Notes under the pieces: model-generated
Seen by the model: only the letters and a program-made list of their open reading frames with translations
The model's database searches: none
What the model was told of the DNA's origin: nothing
Shown: positions 42,718-51,968 of the stretch, in pieces
Layout of the letters: each line of letters starts with the position of its first letter
How positions within the stretch are numbered: the stretch's first letter is position 1
Made by a program: the position numbers and the translations under genes
Assembly: GCF_032484785.1 (NCBI RefSeq)
Contig: NZ_JAUETR010000001.1
Span: 186,001-250,000, forward strand
Source of the DNA: Bradyrhizobium sp. SZCCHNS1050
GTDB lineage: Bacteria; Pseudomonadota; Alphaproteobacteria; Rhizobiales; Xanthobacteraceae
Direction: 5' to 3'
DNA length: 64,000 nt

Positions 42718-44229
42718 TCAGTAGCCATAGCCGCGCCGTGTCGGATAGTTCTGAGGTGCCCGCCCATAGCCACCGCCATAGCCGCCGCCGATGCCGATCC
42801 CGATACTGACCGGCGGCACCACGCGCACCGGCGGTCCATAATACGCGCGCGGCGGAGGCGGTGGCGCGTAGACGACGACATCGTCGTCAGGGTCGCGTCG
42901 GGGCGTGCGGCCGGCGCGCTTGGGAGGGTCCTCGTCGCGCTTCCTCGCCGGCTTCTCTTCGACCCGCTTCGGCGTCTCAGACTTCCGAGCCGGCGGAGGC
43001 GTCTGCGAACATGGGCAGGTCGGGCCTGCCGCGGCAACGGCCGGCACGACCGGCAGGGTTGCCGAAGCGGCGGCCGGGATCGCCGCATTGGCGGCCGCCA
43101 CCACCGGCGTCACCACGGGCCGGTTGCGCAGGCGCTCGATCAGCTTGCGCGCGGTCGGGGTCAGGTCGCTGTTCGGATAGCGGTCGAGAAAGCCCTGATA
43201 GGACGCCACCGTATTGATCAGCACCGCCTCGTTCCAGGCTGCCATCCTGTTGTGGAGGTCGAGCCATTCGCGCGCCTGCGGGCCATAGGGCGGCGCGGTG
43301 TAGAGCGTCACGAAGGCCTCATACGCCTCGACGCTGCCGTCGCCGACGATGATTTCGTTGGCGGCCTCGATCGGCTTGCCCTCCAGGCTGCGCTTCCATT
43401 CGTCGACGCTGCGCTTGGCGACGGCCGGCCGCGGGCCGGCATTGGCAGCGCCTCCATCCGCCGACCCGACGAAGCGAAAATCCTCCGTCAAGGACGACGA
43501 ATCCCACGGCGTCTGCCGGCCCTCGGTGACCTTGTTCACCGCAACGCGCACGCGCTTGAACGCCTGCTCGATGGGAAGGCCCGGCTCCCGCGCCGCCTGC
43601 AGCAGTGCCGTGGTATAGGGGCTGTTGGCGCCGGTGCCATCCTCGGCTTCCGCGCCGGGCGAGGTCGAGTAGGACAGGAAGGTGCCCGGCGCTCCCGTCT
43701 TTGTGTCGACCAGCGCAAGGCCACGGCCCGCGTTCTGGCTGATGGCGGGAAACGGATTGTTGCGGCAGGCATCGAGCAGCAGGATTCGCATCCGGCTCGG
43801 CACCGAATTGAGCGTGTTCAAGAGATCGTTGAGACGCACGGCCTGCAGCGGAATGTCGGCTTCACGTCGCGGATCGACGTCCACGGGTACGAGATAGTTC
43901 TCGCCGTCGATCTGCAGTCCGTGGCCGGCATAGAACACCAGCGCCACCGTGTCGGGTCCCTTGGCCGCGATCTTGGCGGCGAAGTCGCCGACCTCCCTGT
44001 TGAGGTCCCGCTGCGACAGATCGGCGGCGGTCGTCACGTCGAACCCCGCTTCACCCAGCATCTTCGCCATTGCCTTGGCATCGTTGGCGGGATTCGGCAG
44101 CGGCGTCACCGAACGATAGGCCGACTGCCCGATCACCAGCGCCAGCCTGCTGCTTTCAGCCAATGCGGGAGCAAGGCCGGCAAACAGGCCGCCGGCGAGC
44201 AATGCAGCCCTGAGAGCGTGCCGAAACAT
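42718..44229 (-). CDS. Exported caspase-family (peptidase C14) protein, second copy
   Basis: A 503-residue protein with signal peptide (to about residue 25) and a C14 domain with His103 (FYAGHG) and Cys155 (LDACRNNPF) intact. The domain is followed by a helical region (SVEAYEAFVTLYTAPPYGPQAREWLDLHNRMAAWNEAV...) and a long tail: Ala-rich, a CPC motif, charged KR/E repeats, then a Gly/Tyr-rich end (GIGIGGGYGGGYGRAPQNYPTRRGYGY). The tail suggests surface attachment or protein interaction. ATG 44229 follows GGAGATCC. It differs from the caspase gene at 17679 in everything after the catalytic domain. Confidence 0.9.
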   Translation of the reverse strand: MFRHALRAALLAGGLFAGLAPALAESSRLALVIGQSAYRSVTPLPNPANDAKAMAKMLGEAGFDVTTAADLSQRDLNREVGDFAAKIAAKGPDTVALVFYAGHGLQIDGENYLVPVDVDPRREADIPLQAVRLNDLLNTLNSVPSRMRILLLDACRNNPFPAISQNAGRGLALVDTKTGAPGTFLSYSTSPGAEAEDGTGANSPYTTALLQAAREPGLPIEQAFKRVRVAVNKVTEGRQTPWDSSSLTEDFRFVGSADGGAANAGPRPAVAKRSVDEWKRSLEGKPIEAANEIIVGDGSVEAYEAFVTLYTAPPYGPQAREWLDLHNRMAAWNEAVLINTVASYQGFLDRYPNSDLTPTARKLIERLRNRPVVTPVVAAANAAIPAAASATLPVVPAVAAAGPTCPCSQTPPPARKSETPKRVEEKPARKRDEDPPKRAGRTPRRDPDDDVVVYAPPPPPRAYYGPPVRVVPPVSIGIGIGGGYGGGYGRAPQNYPTRRGYGY

Positions 44230-44451
44230 GGGATCTCCAATCTGCTCATGGCGTGCCTGTTGGTCGAGCCGGTTCGCGGCCCGGTTCATCCCGACGAGCA
44301 CAATCCGGTGAGCACGATGCCGGACGGCCGGCGCCGTTCGCGCGCGCATGACTGCCGCCGGCCGCGACCGGACATCGTTGCTGCACGAGTTTCCCGCAGC
44401 AATGCCGCGATCTCTCGCTAGCGTGCGCGCCGCAATGGGGGACGATGCGGC

Positions 44452-44862
44452 ATGCGGCGGATTGCGTCACGCGTGGGGCTGCTCTCGGCCCTGCTCCTGA
44501 TCGGCTGCGCCGCCGACAGCAATGCGCGCCTACCGGCCTTCATGCGGGCCAAGGCGCCCGAGCCGCCGCAGCCCGAAGCCGCGCCAGATGTCGCGCTTCT
44601 CGTGCGCAAGAATCTCGACATGATCTTCGTCGCAACGACGCTGCCACGTGATGTCGAGGCCACATCCGTCCGACATGCCGATGCCGGCGATACATGGACC
44701 GCCTGCGTGCGGGCTCAGATCATATCCGCCAGTGGAACCGCGCTCCGGCGCCAGACCTATCGGCTCTTGATCAGGCACAACGAGATCATCGACCGGCGGC
44801 GCGCGGCGGCCGGCGACGACTGTGTTTCTGAAGATTACAAAGCCGTCCTGCCGACGAAGTAA
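44452..44862 (+). CDS. Hypothetical lipoprotein
   Basis: Protein of 136 residues with a lipoprotein signal (MRRIASRVGLLSALLLIGCAAD; lipobox LIGC, Cys19). The mature part has a conserved-looking core (VALLVRKNLDMIFVATTLPRDVEATSVR...DTWTACVRAQIISASGTALRRQTYRLLIRHNEIIDRRRAAAGDDC) with paired Cys. Function unknown. It lies divergently from the caspase gene. Confidence 0.75.
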   Translation: MRRIASRVGLLSALLLIGCAADSNARLPAFMRAKAPEPPQPEAAPDVALLVRKNLDMIFVATTLPRDVEATSVRHADAGDTWTACVRAQIISASGTALRRQTYRLLIRHNEIIDRRRAAAGDDCVSEDYKAVLPTK

Positions 44863-45070
44863 TTCCCTCCGAAGGCGAGCTGGATCCGCCTCGTCGACTG
44901 GAACTCGTCCTGTCGGTGGGCGTGCAGGAACGGGCTACCGCACCGGTCGCCGATTGTTAGTTCTTAGCTAACGCAAATCCGCAACCGCACAGCGAACGAA
45001 TGGCTCAAATTTAACAATTCCTGCGGAACATCGGGGCCTAAACGCGGAATGACCCTGGACCTGGTTTTCC

Positions 45071-46117
45071 ATGAACGTTCACCTCGTCGGCGATGACACG
45101 GCCAAGCTCGCTATGCTTCGCGGCATGCTGGCCGAACGCTGCTCGCTCACATCTGAACTGATCGGTGATGCCGACTTCAAAGGCGGCGACATCGACGCGA
45201 TCGTCGTGGCCGCCGATCTGCGCCACGTCGACAACATCACCGCATTGAAGGAGATCTCGGAGCGGCTCTCGCGTATTCCGCGGCGGATCTTCCTGACCAA
45301 CAACAAATCCCGTCTGTCGACGGTCCAGGCCTATGCGCTCGGTGCGACAAGCGTATTGTCGAGCACGCCGAGCCGCAATCAGTTGCTCGGAAAGCTGCTC
45401 GATGTGCGCCCCGGTTCTGCGGCCAAGAGCATCGCGGTCGACGACCGACAGGCCGCATTTGCCGGCGCGTCCTGCATCGCCTCGATGTTTGCAGCCGTGC
45501 TGGGCGGTGCAGCGATCGATGTCGAGGAGACCCGGCGGGCGGGCAAGCGGATCGCCGACTGTATAGCGGAAAACGGTCTGTCCGATTGGCTCGCCACCGT
45601 TCGCCGCCATCACGAAGGCACCTATCAACACTGCCTGCTCGTGACCGGCATCACCGTCGATTTCGGCTTGAGCCTCGGCGTCCACAGTTCGGATCTGGAG
45701 CGTCTCTACATGGCCGCGATGTTCCACGACATCGGCAAGGCCAAGATCCCGCTCACCATTCTCGACAAGCCGGGCCGGCTCGACGTCAAGGAACGTACGC
45801 TGGTGGAAACCCATCCGGTGGCCGGTTACGATGCACTGAAGGACAACGCAGCGATCACCGACGAAGTGCTGAAGGCGGTGCGCAACCATCACGAATTTCT
45901 CGACGGCAGCGGCTATCCCGATGGGCTGATGGCCGACAGCATCCCGGACCTGACGCGCATCCTCACCATCTCCGACATCTTCTCGGCGCTGATCGAATAC
46001 CGCAGCTACAAGCCGATGATGACGCGCGAGAAGGCCTACGAGATCCTCCGGGGGATGGAGGGCAAGCTCGAGAAGCCGCTGATCGGCGCCTTCCGCGAAG
46101 TGGCGCTGATCCGCTGA
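45071..46117 (+). CDS. Response-regulator-like HD-GYP phosphodiesterase
   Basis: Protein of 348 residues that would hydrolyse c-di-GMP. The N-terminal receiver-like domain (HLVGDDTAKLAMLRGML...DAIVVAADLRHVDNI) keeps the acidic pair and a candidate phosphoacceptor Asp, but the usual Lys after the fifth strand is replaced (VLSSTPS), so it may be a partly degenerate receiver. The C-terminal HD domain has HDIGK (219-223) and HHEFLDGSGYP (273-283), the full HD-GYP signature. No histidine kinase gene is adjacent. Confidence 0.9.
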   Translation: MNVHLVGDDTAKLAMLRGMLAERCSLTSELIGDADFKGGDIDAIVVAADLRHVDNITALKEISERLSRIPRRIFLTNNKSRLSTVQAYALGATSVLSSTPSRNQLLGKLLDVRPGSAAKSIAVDDRQAAFAGASCIASMFAAVLGGAAIDVEETRRAGKRIADCIAENGLSDWLATVRRHHEGTYQHCLLVTGITVDFGLSLGVHSSDLERLYMAAMFHDIGKAKIPLTILDKPGRLDVKERTLVETHPVAGYDALKDNAAITDEVLKAVRNHHEFLDGSGYPDGLMADSIPDLTRILTISDIFSALIEYRSYKPMMTREKAYEILRGMEGKLEKPLIGAFREVALIR

Positions 46118-46254
46118 TCGCATCAGGCGACGTGCTGAACCGGCCGTTAACGCATCGATTCGAATTGTCTGCCAACGGCAAGTGTCTCTTGTCAGCTTTG
46201 CGCTAGTGTCGCCCGCGGTGTGGGTTGTCCGCGCCGCGAGGGGACCATCGGGAC

Positions 46255-47490
46255 GTGGCCGAGATCATCGATCGCGCGATTGCGACTGCTTCATCGACGG
46301 CAAGGAACCAGCAGGCCGGTCCGCTCGAACGCGCGCGCGCCGCTGACCTGGTGCCGCTCGATACCGTTTCACCGCAGGCGTGGCAGGATCTGGCGGAGCA
46401 TGCGCGGGAGCCGAACGGCTATTACCTGCCCGGCTGGGAACGCGCGGTGAACGCCACGGCACGCGGCCGCACCGGAACATCGGCGCTCTGCGCATGGGAT
46501 GACGATCAGCCCTCGCGTCTCATCGGCCTGATGCCCACGACCTCTCTATGGCATGCCTGCAGGCTTCCCCTGCCCGCGCTCGCCAGCGGCCATCCCTACG
46601 GCACGCTGTGCACGCCGCTGCTCGACGGAAGGAGCGCTGAGCGGGCTGCGGCGCAACTGCTCGACGCTGCGCGACGAACAGGCGCGCGCGCCCTGCTGCT
46701 GCGAGACATGTCGCTGGCAGGCTCCGTGATGCAGGCGTTCGAGGCGGCGCTTCGTCGCGTGGATCTGCGCCCGCGCGTGCTGCAATCCTATGACCGGGCC
46801 CTGCTCGATGCGAGCGGGGACGCCGACACGGTGCTGCATGATGCGCTCGGCGCCAAAAAGCTGAAGGAGTTGCGCCGCCTGCGTCATCGGCTGGCCGAGC
46901 ATGGCGACGTCCGCTTCGAGGTCGCGCGCTCTCCCGGCGACGTTTCCACTGCGCTGGAGACTTTTCTGGTGTTGGAGGCGAGCGGTTGGAAGGGGCGTCG
47001 CGGCACTGCGCTGATCCAGCACGACGGCGACGCGGCGTTCATCCGACGCGCTGCACCAGCGCTGGCACAGCACGAGGCCTGCGAGATCATCAGCCTCATC
47101 GCGGGCGACACCACCGTCGCCGCAGGCGTCGTATTGCGGCATCAGGATCGCGCCTTTTTCTTCAAGCTCGGCGTCGACGAGCGCTTCGCGAAATACTCGC
47201 CCGGTGTCCAGCTGACGCTCGACCTGACGCGGCACCTTTGCGCGGATCCGAAGATCAACGCCGCCGACTCCACCGCCGGTCCCGACCATCCCATGATCAA
47301 CCCGATCTGGCGCGAACGCCTTGCCATCGGCGACGTGATTATCCCGCTCTATACGCGCGATCCGGTCGTCGAGCTTATTTACGGCGCATTGACTGCGCGA
47401 CGCGAAGGCCTCGCCGTGGCACGCCGCGCCGTGCACGCGGTCCGCGCCATCCGAAAGCGCCGGCCGACTACTCAGCCGCCTCGGCGTTGA
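46255..47490 (+). CDS. GNAT-type acetyltransferase (BioF2-like)
   Basis: Soluble protein of 411 residues made of two GNAT folds in tandem, the second with FEVARSPGDVSTALETFLVLEASGWKGRRGTALI and CEIISLIAGDTTVAAGVVLRHQDRAFFFKLGVDERFAKYSPGVQLTLDL, a pattern found in CelD/BioF2-like transferases linked to polysaccharide or lipid acylation. Acyl donor and target unknown. The start is GTG 46255 with GAGGGG upstream; TTG 46225 is an alternative. Its end overlaps the convergent DsbA-family gene by 23 bases. Confidence 0.82.
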   Translation: MAEIIDRAIATASSTARNQQAGPLERARAADLVPLDTVSPQAWQDLAEHAREPNGYYLPGWERAVNATARGRTGTSALCAWDDDQPSRLIGLMPTTSLWHACRLPLPALASGHPYGTLCTPLLDGRSAERAAAQLLDAARRTGARALLLRDMSLAGSVMQAFEAALRRVDLRPRVLQSYDRALLDASGDADTVLHDALGAKKLKELRRLRHRLAEHGDVRFEVARSPGDVSTALETFLVLEASGWKGRRGTALIQHDGDAAFIRRAAPALAQHEACEIISLIAGDTTVAAGVVLRHQDRAFFFKLGVDERFAKYSPGVQLTLDLTRHLCADPKINAADSTAGPDHPMINPIWRERLAIGDVIIPLYTRDPVVELIYGALTARREGLAVARRAVHAVRAIRKRRPTTQPPRR

Positions 47491-48133
47491 CCTCCGCCGA
47501 CACCTGCCGGATGGCGCGCGCCAGCATCTGCGGATCCTGCGCGCCGGAGACGGCGTATTTCTGCGCGAAGACGTAGGTCGGCACTCCGGAGATGCCCTTC
47601 TCTGCGGCCTCCTGCGCCTGGGCCGAGACCAGCGCCACATCCTCGTCGGTCGCCAGCATCTTGCGGACCACCTCGGCATCGAGCCCGCACTCCGCTGCGG
47701 CCTGTACCAGCACCTCGACATCGGTCAGATCGCCGCCGTCGCGGAAATACAACTCCATCAGCCGCTGCTTCATCTCGGGCGCCTTGCCGATCTCGCCGGC
47801 CCAGCGGATCAGGCGATGACAATCGATCGTGTTGGGCTGACGGGCGACACGATCGGGATGATAGCTCAGCCCCTCCTGCTCCGCGGCCGCGACCACGCGG
47901 CCTGCGATGCCCTTGTAGGCTTCAACCGATCCGAACTTGGTCGTGAGGTACTGCTCGCGGCTGATGCCCTCGCGCGGCACCCAGGGATTGAGGAAGAACG
48001 GCCGAAAGTTCACCTCGACCGGCACGTCAGGCACGAGCTTCAGCGCCTCCTCGATGCGCTTCTTGCCGATGTAGCACCAGGGACAGACGACATCGGAGAC
48101 GACATCGATGATCAGCGGCTTCAAGGTGCTCAT
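47468..48133 (-). CDS. DsbA-family oxidoreductase (FrnE type)
   Basis: Thioredoxin-fold protein of 221 residues without a signal peptide, so cytoplasmic. The active site is CPWC (Cys17, Cys20), with the cis-Pro in GVPTYVF. This matches the 2-hydroxychromene-2-carboxylate isomerase/FrnE branch (KRIEEALKLVPDVPVEVNFRPFFLNP), several of which are cytoplasmic disulfide oxidoreductases in oxidative stress. Start ATG 48133 has GGAGG upstream. Confidence 0.9.
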   Translation of the reverse strand: MSTLKPLIIDVVSDVVCPWCYIGKKRIEEALKLVPDVPVEVNFRPFFLNPWVPREGISREQYLTTKFGSVEAYKGIAGRVVAAAEQEGLSYHPDRVARQPNTIDCHRLIRWAGEIGKAPEMKQRLMELYFRDGGDLTDVEVLVQAAAECGLDAEVVRKMLATDEDVALVSAQAQEAAEKGISGVPTYVFAQKYAVSGAQDPQMLARAIRQVSAEVNAEAAE

Positions 48134-48199
48134 GCGCGTGCCTCCAGGTTCCCATGGCTGCGCCCAAGATAAACCCGCGCACGGCCAACACAAGCGGGG

Positions 48200-49018
48200 T
48201 CACGGCGAGGTAACCATCTCCTTCAGTCTGAGCGCGGTGAGCTCATCGGCCGGAAAGAAGGTCTCCAACGCCAGCTCCGACAGCGTGATATCGACCGGCG
48301 TGCCGAACACCATCGTCGTCGAGAAGAAGCTCAGCACATCATCGCCGACCCGAAGCCGCAACGGGATCGCGACGCTGTCGGCCGCGAGCGGCGCCGATCG
48401 CGCGGGGATCGGATAGGACTTCAGCTCCTCATAAAGCTTGAGCAAGCCGGCATCGGCGGTTGCCTCGCATTGCCGGTGCAGTCTCTCCAGCAGATGGCCG
48501 GCCCATTCGGCAAGGTTCACCGTCCGCGCCGCCAACCCCTCCGGATGCAGCGCCACGCGCAGCACATTCAGGGGCGGCGCAAGCAGCCGCTCGGAGACAC
48601 CGGACAGCAGCGGCGCGATCATCCGGTTCGCCGCGACCAGGTTCCAGTGCCGGTCGATCGCGAGCGCAGGGTTGGGCTCGTGGGCCTTGAGCACGAGGTT
48701 CATCGCCTCGCGCGCTTGCTTGAGCGCCGGATCATCCAGCGGGCGCTGCTGAAAGGCGGGCGCGTAGCCGGCCGCCACCAGCAGAACGTTGCGTTCGCGC
48801 AGGGGCACGTCCAGTCGCTCCGCCAGTTTGAGGACCATGTCGCGCGACGGCGCGGCGCGGCCGGTTTCCACGAAGCTCAGATGGCGCGCCGATATCTCGG
48901 CATCGAGCGCGAGATCGAGCTGGGACAGATGCCGGCGCTGCCGCCATTGCCGCAGGTGCTCGCCGACATGAACGGGTCTGGCGCGGTCGGCGCGCGCCGA
49001 AGCAAGCTGTGCATTCAT
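48200..49018 (-). CDS. XRE-family regulator with MmyB-like ligand domain
   Basis: Transcription factor of 272 residues with an N-terminal Cro/C1-type HTH (VGEHLRQWRQRRHLSQLDLALDAEISARHLSFVETGRAAPSRDMVLKLAERLDV) and a C-terminal MmyB-like domain (LALAIDRHWNLVAANRMIAPLLSGV...), a PAS-related fold that binds fatty acids in relatives. It is divergent from two small membrane-protein genes (49119, 49371), and palindromes lie in the gap between them. Confidence 0.9.
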   Translation of the reverse strand: MNAQLASARADRARPVHVGEHLRQWRQRRHLSQLDLALDAEISARHLSFVETGRAAPSRDMVLKLAERLDVPLRERNVLLVAAGYAPAFQQRPLDDPALKQAREAMNLVLKAHEPNPALAIDRHWNLVAANRMIAPLLSGVSERLLAPPLNVLRVALHPEGLAARTVNLAEWAGHLLERLHRQCEATADAGLLKLYEELKSYPIPARSAPLAADSVAIPLRLRVGDDVLSFFSTTMVFGTPVDITLSELALETFFPADELTALRLKEMVTSP

Positions 49019-49035
49019 GAGCCAAGACCTATCAC

Positions 49036-49095
49036 GCTGACGTCAGCACCTCCATGACCTGCCAGGTAATCGAAATGCCTCCCGGCGCAGGTCAT
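49036..49095. promoter_or_regulatory. Operator-like palindromes between XRE regulator and 49119
   Basis: The gap holds GCTGACGTCAGC (49036-49047, perfect palindrome), ACCTGCCAGGT (49057-49067) and an inverted pair ATGACCTG (49054-49061) / CAGGTCAT (49088-49095). These are natural binding sites for the divergent XRE regulator. Confidence 0.55.
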
Positions 49096-49118
49096 CGTCC
49101 TCACCACAGGAGATGACG

Positions 49119-49343
49119 ATGAGCAGGCAGCGCAATCTCGAGACCCTTCCGTTCGCCGCCGCCAGCCAATGGCTGGCGGGTCTCGCGACATCGCTGCTGG
49201 CGCGCTCGCTCAACATGCCGGAGCCACTGCTGTACGTCACGGGCAGCCTCGTCTTTGCACAGGTGTACGCGATCGAGACGAGAGCAGCGCGCTCGCTGCG
49301 CCCGGCGCGCCTGCGCCATCAGCTCCTGGCCTGGTTCCGTTGA
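49119..49343 (+). CDS. Small hypothetical protein
   Basis: A 74-residue protein (MSRQRNLETLPFAAASQWLAGLATSLLARSLNMPEPLLYVTGSLVFAQVYAIETRAARSLRPARL...) with a weakly hydrophobic middle. ATG 49119 is preferred over 49113 for its spacing to AGGAG. It is divergent from the XRE regulator and is followed by the membrane protein gene 27 bases later, probably as one unit under that regulator. Confidence 0.6.
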   Translation: MSRQRNLETLPFAAASQWLAGLATSLLARSLNMPEPLLYVTGSLVFAQVYAIETRAARSLRPARLRHQLLAWFR

Positions 49344-49370
49344 ACCGCCCCCAACCGAAGGAGACCCGAC

Positions 49371-49769
49371 ATGATCACCTCGTCCGCCCTGCTCCGCCGC
49401 GCTCTGCTCGCCGATGCCGCCTTCAGCGGCGTTGCCGGGCTCGCGCTCACCTTCGGCGCCTCGCCGCTGGCGGCGCTGCTGCAACTGCCCGACGCGCTGC
49501 TGCGCGAGACCGGCCTGTTCCTGGTCGTCTACGCGAGCTTCGTCGGCTGGCTGGGCTGGCGGCCGGTGGCGCCAAGGCCGCTGATCGTTCTGGTCATCGG
49601 CGGCAATGCGGCGTGGACGGTCGGCAGCATCGCGCTGCTGTTTTCGGGCCTGGTCGCACCGAACGTGCTCGGCGAGATCTTCGTCGCAGTGCAGGCGCTG
49701 GGCACCGGCCTATTCGCCGAATTGCAGTATATGGGCTTGCGCCGGAGCACCGCCGCGGTCACGGCCTGA
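49371..49769 (+). CDS. Hypothetical membrane protein
   Basis: Protein of 132 residues with four hydrophobic helices (about 8-33, 42-60, 68-95 and 98-115). Start has GGAG five bases upstream. No family I can name with confidence. It appears co-transcribed with the gene at 49119. Confidence 0.65.
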   Translation: MITSSALLRRALLADAAFSGVAGLALTFGASPLAALLQLPDALLRETGLFLVVYASFVGWLGWRPVAPRPLIVLVIGGNAAWTVGSIALLFSGLVAPNVLGEIFVAVQALGTGLFAELQYMGLRRSTAAVTA

Positions 49770-49889
49770 CCGGTGGTGAGCGCCGGGCTTCATGATCGAG
49801 CGGCCCGGCGCTCACGGCCAAACCGATATTTGGACATGCGCGGCGAGCGCATCTTCTGCATAATCGGAGATCGACGGGAGATCGTAGCG

Positions 49890-50507
49890 ATGCAGCCTCA
49901 GGTGATCGGAACGGAGGGCTACGCCACCGAGGCCGAAGATCTCTTCGTGCGCTACGAGAGCATCCCGTCGGAACAGGTTCATGCCGCCGTGCTCCATCTG
50001 CTGCCCAACGCGCCCGCGCGTGTGCTCGACATCGGCGCGGGCACGGGCCGCGACGCCGCCTGGTTCGCGGGCCTTGGACATCAGGTGGTGGCCGTCGAGC
50101 CGACCGAAGCACTGCGCGTCGGCGCCATGCAACTGCATGCCTCGCCGGCGATCACCTGGATCGACGACAGCCTTCCGGAGCTCGCCGCACTGGCCGCTCG
50201 TGGCGAGCAGTTCGACCTGGTGATGTTGACCGCCGTCCTGATGCATCTCGATGAGGCACAGCGGCGACGCGCGCTTCCCAACGTCGCGGCGCGGATTGCT
50301 CCCGGCGGACTGCTGATCATGACGTTGCGGCATGGTCCGGTGCCGCCGGGCCGCCGGATGTTCGAGATCGCGGCCGAGACGATCGTTGAGCCCGCGCGGC
50401 AGCTCGGGCTGACGCTCAAGCTCAACCGGCATGGCGAGTCGCTCGGCGCGGAGAACCGGGCGGCCGGCGTCACCTGGACGACGCTGGCCTTCGGGAAGCC
50501 GTCCTGA
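49890..50507 (+). CDS. Class I SAM-dependent methyltransferase
   Basis: Rossmann-fold methyltransferase of 205 residues with motif I VLDIGAGTGRD at 45-55, motif II acidic residue in VVAVEPTEALR, and post-I/III (FDLVMLTAVLMHLDEAQRRRALPNVAARIAPGGLLIM). The substrate cannot be told. ATG 49890 follows GGGAG. Confidence 0.88.
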   Translation: MQPQVIGTEGYATEAEDLFVRYESIPSEQVHAAVLHLLPNAPARVLDIGAGTGRDAAWFAGLGHQVVAVEPTEALRVGAMQLHASPAITWIDDSLPELAALAARGEQFDLVMLTAVLMHLDEAQRRRALPNVAARIAPGGLLIMTLRHGPVPPGRRMFEIAAETIVEPARQLGLTLKLNRHGESLGAENRAAGVTWTTLAFGKPS

Positions 50508-50532
50508 GAGATCCGGACACGAGCCGATCGGA

Positions 50533-51198
50533 TCAGGCCGCCTTGGCGCGGCTGGTCTGCGTCTTCGCCGGGGTGGATTTGGTCCTGCCACGATTGCCGG
50601 CAGCCGGCCGCCGGGTTTTGGCTTTGCCGCGAGCCGCCTCGCCCGATTGGGCTCTGGCCTTGGGCCGCTGCTTGGCCTTGTCCTTGACGAGCTTCTCGGC
50701 CTTTTTCTTCGCCTTCTTCTCGGCCTTGCGCACGTCCTTCGCCTTCACCTGCGCCCGCTCGGCGCGCGCCTCGGCCTTCTTCTTGGCCCGCTTCTTCTCG
50801 CAGGCGTCGCATTTGCAGCCGATCGGCTTCAGATAGGCTTTGAAGTAGTCCGTGCCGTAGTCGTAGTTGATCTCCTCGCCGGGCTCGATGTTCTTGATCG
50901 CCCGGATGAAGATCTTCTTCTTGCGCGGCTTGACGTCGGACTCGGCGTTCGGCTTGCAGGAATGATTGATGTAGCGGGCGACGTTCTCTCGGATCGAGCC
51001 GTCGATGGTCCAGCGCTTGTCGAGCTCGAACAGATATTTGTTCTCGATCGCGTCCTCGTCCGCCTTCTTCGAATCCAAAAGCGGACCGAAATAGCGGATG
51101 ATCTTGGTGCCCTTCTTGATCGGCTGGGTGGCGAACAGACCAAGCCCCGTCTTGGAGCGGCCGATGCGATAGGGTTTGGATTGCGGAATGACAGGCAT
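50533..51198 (-). CDS. SET-domain protein lysine methyltransferase with Lys-rich tail
   Basis: Protein of 221 residues. The SET domain (about 10-118) carries ENVARYINHSCKPNA (NHSC at 78-81, cofactor and catalytic pocket) and NYDYG (111-115) with the catalytic Tyr. A post-SET-like CxCxxC (128, 130, 133) follows. Residues 136-221 are a Lys/Arg/Ala-rich unstructured tail like a histone H1 C-terminus. It would methylate lysine on a protein. A histone-H1-like basic gene lies two genes away (51965-52285), and Chlamydia has a SET enzyme acting on its histone H1-like proteins; a link here is inference. Confidence 0.87.
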   Translation of the reverse strand: MPVIPQSKPYRIGRSKTGLGLFATQPIKKGTKIIRYFGPLLDSKKADEDAIENKYLFELDKRWTIDGSIRENVARYINHSCKPNAESDVKPRKKKIFIRAIKNIEPGEEINYDYGTDYFKAYLKPIGCKCDACEKKRAKKKAEARAERAQVKAKDVRKAEKKAKKKAEKLVKDKAKQRPKARAQSGEAARGKAKTRRPAAGNRGRTKSTPAKTQTSRAKAA

Positions 51199-51344
51199 GA
51201 GTGATGAGAAGACATGGACCTCGCGAGGCCGCCGTTCTAGGATAAATTCGCGACGATGTCAGGTGTTTCCCGCCGCCGTTTCGCGCCGTCCCCAGTTTGA
51301 AGCGTCCTGCGCAGGGACGAATTCCGGTCATCAGGGGCCCTCGC

Positions 51345-51968
51345 ATGTCCGAATTCCTCCCACATCGCGTCGTGGCGCGACGAATCGGTGTCGCATTGAT
51401 GCTCTGCACGGCGTGGATCGGACAGGCGGCTGCAGAGACCATCGCCAGCGCCTATACATCGGCCGCCGCCAAGGACTGCCGCACCATCGGCGGCAAGCAG
51501 GAGGATGACAGCTCGACTGAGACCTGCCCTGGCAAGGACGGCCTGATTCTGCTCGTCAGCGAAGGCGATCTTCGCCAGACCGTGTCTGTGGGGCGCAATG
51601 TCCGCGCGGCCGCCAAGGAGCCGGCTGCTCAGACCTGGTTCGGACCGTTCAACTCCGCCGGCAACGCTGTCGAATGGAGGCTGGCTGACGGCAAGCCGTT
51701 CGCGATCATCCAGCGCTGGCAGATCGCCGACAACGACGATCAAGGCAGCAAGGGGCCGAAGGACAAGCCGATGCTGGTGGTGACCCGGCTGCCGCCCGGA
51801 CCAGTGTGTCATGTCGCCTATGTCGACGCTGCCGCCAACTCCAATGCCAACGAGCTGGCGCGGCAGGCGGCTGACCAGACGGCGCGAGGCTTTGCCTGCG
51901 GCAAGGACAGGGCGAAGATCGTCGGCATGCGCGGCCGGGCCGTCGATCTGGCGTTGCCGCCCAATTAG
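51345..51968 (+). CDS. Hypothetical exported protein
   Basis: Protein of 207 residues with a signal peptide (VVARRIGVALMLCTAWIGQAAAE). The mature part contains paired Cys (CRTIGG...TCPGKDGL; PPGPVCHVAY...RGFACGK), suggesting disulfides, and a periplasmic beta-rich fold. It is of the type seen in Bradyrhizobium but I cannot name a family. Its stop overlaps that of the basic protein gene by four bases (convergent). Confidence 0.75.
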   Translation: MSEFLPHRVVARRIGVALMLCTAWIGQAAAETIASAYTSAAAKDCRTIGGKQEDDSSTETCPGKDGLILLVSEGDLRQTVSVGRNVRAAAKEPAAQTWFGPFNSAGNAVEWRLADGKPFAIIQRWQIADNDDQGSKGPKDKPMLVVTRLPPGPVCHVAYVDAAANSNANELARQAADQTARGFACGKDRAKIVGMRGRAVDLALPPN

